Source: Bacteroidota bacterium (GTDB lineage Bacteria > Bacteroidota > Bacteroidia > Chitinophagales > Saprospiraceae). Taken from it: a stretch of DNA of 64,000 nucleotides. The stretch lies in the NCBI GenBank assembly GCA_018222965.1, contig JAAEZH010000030.1, positions 1-64,000 on the forward strand, given 5' to 3'. The translations under genes were made by a program, and so were the position numbers. This document shows, one piece after another, positions 62,323 to 64,000 of this stretch (its first letter is position 1; each line of letters starts with the position of its first letter). Below the pieces are notes generated by a model that worked only from the letters and a program-made list of their open reading frames with translations, had not been told where the DNA came from and did no database searches.

Positions 62323-63798
62323 TTGGCAAAGAAGGTAATTGTCATCGGTTCGGGTTTTGCGGGATTGTCTGCCGCCTGTTATCTGGCTAAAGCCGGGTAC
62401 GAAGTAAAAGTGTTGGAAAAAAACAGCATTCCGGGCGGCCGTGCGCGCAAGTTTGAACAGGATGGCTTTGTTTTTGACATGGGGCCAAGCTGGTATTGGA
62501 TGCCTGATGTCTTCGAACGGTTTTTCAATCATTTTGGCAAAAAAGCTTCCGATTATTACGAATTGGTAAGACTAGATCCTTCCTATCAAATCTTTTTTGA
62601 GGATGACCATCTTATGAAAGTTCCGGCAAAACTGGAGGAGCTGCATGAGATGTTTGAACAGTATGAACCGGGAAGCAGTGCCAATCTGAAAAAATTTCTG
62701 GATGAAGCGGCCTATAAATATGAAGTAGGCATCAATGAGTTTGTACAGAAACCCGGGCATTCGATCATGGAATTTGCCGACATCCGCGTACTGAAAAGTA
62801 TGTTCCGCCTTCAAATGTTTACCTCTCTTTCCGATCATGTACGGAAGCTTTTCAAAGACGATAAATTGATTCGTTTGCTGGAGTTTCCCGTTTTGTTTTT
62901 AGGGGCTACCCCTCAAAAGACTCCTGCACTCTACAGTTTGATGAACTATGCTGATCTCGCTCTGGGTACCTGGTATCCGATGGGAGGCATGCATAAGGTC
63001 ATTGAAGGTATGGTTTCCCTGGCTAAAGAACTGGGGGTGGAAATCCTCTGCGATCATGAAGTACTTCGTCTGGAAGTGCCCAACGGCCACGTAACCGATG
63101 TGCATACCAGTCAGGGAATTTTCCGGGCTGATGTGGTTGTAGGCGGAGCAGACTACCATCATGTGGAGCAGAAGCTGCTCGCCCCGGACAAGCGTCGATA
63201 CAATGAGGCTTACTGGGATAAACGGACGATGGCGCCATCTTCCCTGCTGTTTTATTTGGGGGTGGATGCTAAGCTGCCAAATTTGAAGCATCACAATCTG
63301 TTTTTTGATGCCGATTTTGGCAAACACGCGCATGAAATTTATGAAGATGCCAGCTGGCCGGAAGATCCGCTGTTTTATGTTTGTGCACCTTCTGTTACCG
63401 ATCCCTCCGTTTCGCCGGAAGGCAAAGAGAATTTATTTGTGCTCATTCCGTTAGCGCCCGGATTGGATGATTCGGAAGCGCACCGGGAACGCTATTATAA
63501 TATGGTGATGGAGCGTTTGGAGAAGCGCATCGGACAAGAGATTCGATCGAAGGTTATTTACAAGCGGTCCTATGCGATGGAAGATTTCAAAAAAGACTAT
63601 CATGCCTTTAAGGGCAATGCATATGGATTGGCGAATACGCTTTTGCAAACAGCCTTTTTGAAACCAAAACTCCGCTCTAAGAAAGTGCGCAATCTTTTTT
63701 ACACCGGACAGCTGACAACACCGGGACCCGGCGTGCCGCCTTCTCTGATTTCGGGAGAAGTAGTAGCCCGGGAGATATCCCGAACCAAACCCGCCTAA
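62323..63798 (+). CDS. crtI: Phytoene desaturase (carotenoid)
   Basis: 491 residues. FAD enzyme that introduces double bases into phytoene. The dinucleotide motif VIGSGFAGLSAACYLAKAGYEVKVLEKN..PGGRA lies at the N terminus, then DMGPSWYWMP. Near the C terminus are NLFYTGQLTTPGPGVPPSLISGEVVA and the earlier AFKGNAYGLANTLLQTAFLKPK. No ATG is available: the frame opens at 62275 and TTG at 62323 (giving M-A-K-K-V-I-V) is the only sensible start. It precedes crtB by 52 bases. Confidence 0.92.
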   Translation: MAKKVIVIGSGFAGLSAACYLAKAGYEVKVLEKNSIPGGRARKFEQDGFVFDMGPSWYWMPDVFERFFNHFGKKASDYYELVRLDPSYQIFFEDDHLMKVPAKLEELHEMFEQYEPGSSANLKKFLDEAAYKYEVGINEFVQKPGHSIMEFADIRVLKSMFRLQMFTSLSDHVRKLFKDDKLIRLLEFPVLFLGATPQKTPALYSLMNYADLALGTWYPMGGMHKVIEGMVSLAKELGVEILCDHEVLRLEVPNGHVTDVHTSQGIFRADVVVGGADYHHVEQKLLAPDKRRYNEAYWDKRTMAPSSLLFYLGVDAKLPNLKHHNLFFDADFGKHAHEIYEDASWPEDPLFYVCAPSVTDPSVSPEGKENLFVLIPLAPGLDDSEAHRERYYNMVMERLEKRIGQEIRSKVIYKRSYAMEDFKKDYHAFKGNAYGLANTLLQTAFLKPKLRSKKVRNLFYTGQLTTPGPGVPPSLISGEVVAREISRTKPA

Positions 63799-63850
63799 AC
63801 CGATTAGGGGGAGGCTTACGTAAGTATTAATAATTAAACCGAAACTCCGA

Positions 63851-64000
63851 ATGGACGCATTATATAATAGTGTATGCAGAGAATGCAGCCGGTTGATCAC
63901 CAACCGTTACAGTACTTCTTTCTCTATGGGGATTAAATCATTTGATCGACGATTCCATATGCCGATCTATGCGGTTTACGGGTTCGTGCGCTTTGCGGAT
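63851..64000 (+). CDS. crtB: Phytoene/squalene synthase, 5' part
   Basis: First 50 codons, cut by the window edge. MDALYNSVCRECSRLITNRYSTSF followed by FDRRFHMPIYAVYGFVRFAD matches the start of CrtB: the conserved YSTSF substrate-site motif and an AVYGFVRFAD stretch containing the first Asp of the DxxxD metal site. It condenses two geranylgeranyl diphosphates to phytoene, which CrtI then desaturates. The 52 bases before it contain the palindrome CTTACGTAAG. Confidence 0.9.
   Translation, partial: MDALYNSVCRECSRLITNRYSTSFSMGIKSFDRRFHMPIYAVYGFVRFAD

Overview
The window looks like a chromosome segment of a Bacteroidota bacterium, most likely of the Saprospiria (Lewinella/Phaeodactylibacter-like). 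Supporting signs are type IX secretion C-terminal sorting domains, a TonB receptor followed by a DUF4249 lipoprotein, the DUF4271-hemD pair, the domain order of the histidine operon, an acidic N-terminal extension on ribosomal protein S1, and promoters of the Bacteroidota type (TTG, about 20 bases, TAnnTTTG). No prophage, transposase gene or CRISPR array is visible.

Layout. 0.3-3.5 kb: M28-family lipoprotein and thiL on the minus strand, then a LolA-like secreted protein. 3.6-6.7 kb: a large secreted BNR/VPS10-like repeat protein, whose paralogue lies at 37-40.1 kb. 7-12 kb: a 48-residue membrane protein, an RluA-type pseudouridine synthase, a DUF2723 membrane protein and rpiB. 12.2-19.2 kb: M28 peptidase, DJ-1/PfpI lipoprotein, a two-component system, DUF4271-hemD and an FKBP lipoprotein. 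19.4-25.1 kb: mtaB, an overlapping lgt-purF pair and a methionine aminotransferase. 25.2-32.6 kb: tRNA-Phe, two His-rich leader peptides each followed by a terminator, then the complete pathway hisGDCBHAF-IE in tightly packed genes. 32.7-36.9 kb: two diverged T9SS paralogues, each followed by an almost identical 253-bp intergenic repeat. 40.3-46 kb: small accessory genes (VOC protein, CPBP protease, WG-repeat lipoprotein with a probably broken start, LRR/zinc protein, DUF2202 protein, an orphan contractile-tail tube protein, an outer-membrane barrel, a RidA homologue) and two-ended repeats resembling MITEs. 46.4-49.7 kb: TonB receptor and DUF4249 lipoprotein. 49.8-58.1 kb: a TPR-CHAT protease predicted to be periplasmic, facing an ECF sigma factor and a TPR-containing membrane anti-sigma candidate, next to an S74-chaperone fibre protein and a T9SS protein. 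58.3-64 kb: DUF1295 protein, rpsA, a Cys-less rhodanese lipoprotein, and carotenoid genes crtI and the start of crtB.

The strongest leads are three. First, the CHAT/sigma/anti-sigma locus suggests a proteolysis-controlled surface-gene regulon. Second, the his operon has tandem attenuator-like leaders. Third, the window is saturated with short dispersed inverted repeats: a directional 17-mer GGCTTTCGCCGAAAGGC (eight exact copies and many near-copies, in genes and between them), a related coding-only motif CGCTTYCGCGAA, and intergenic triplets of a 16-bp palindromic unit around ACCTGTCAGGT.
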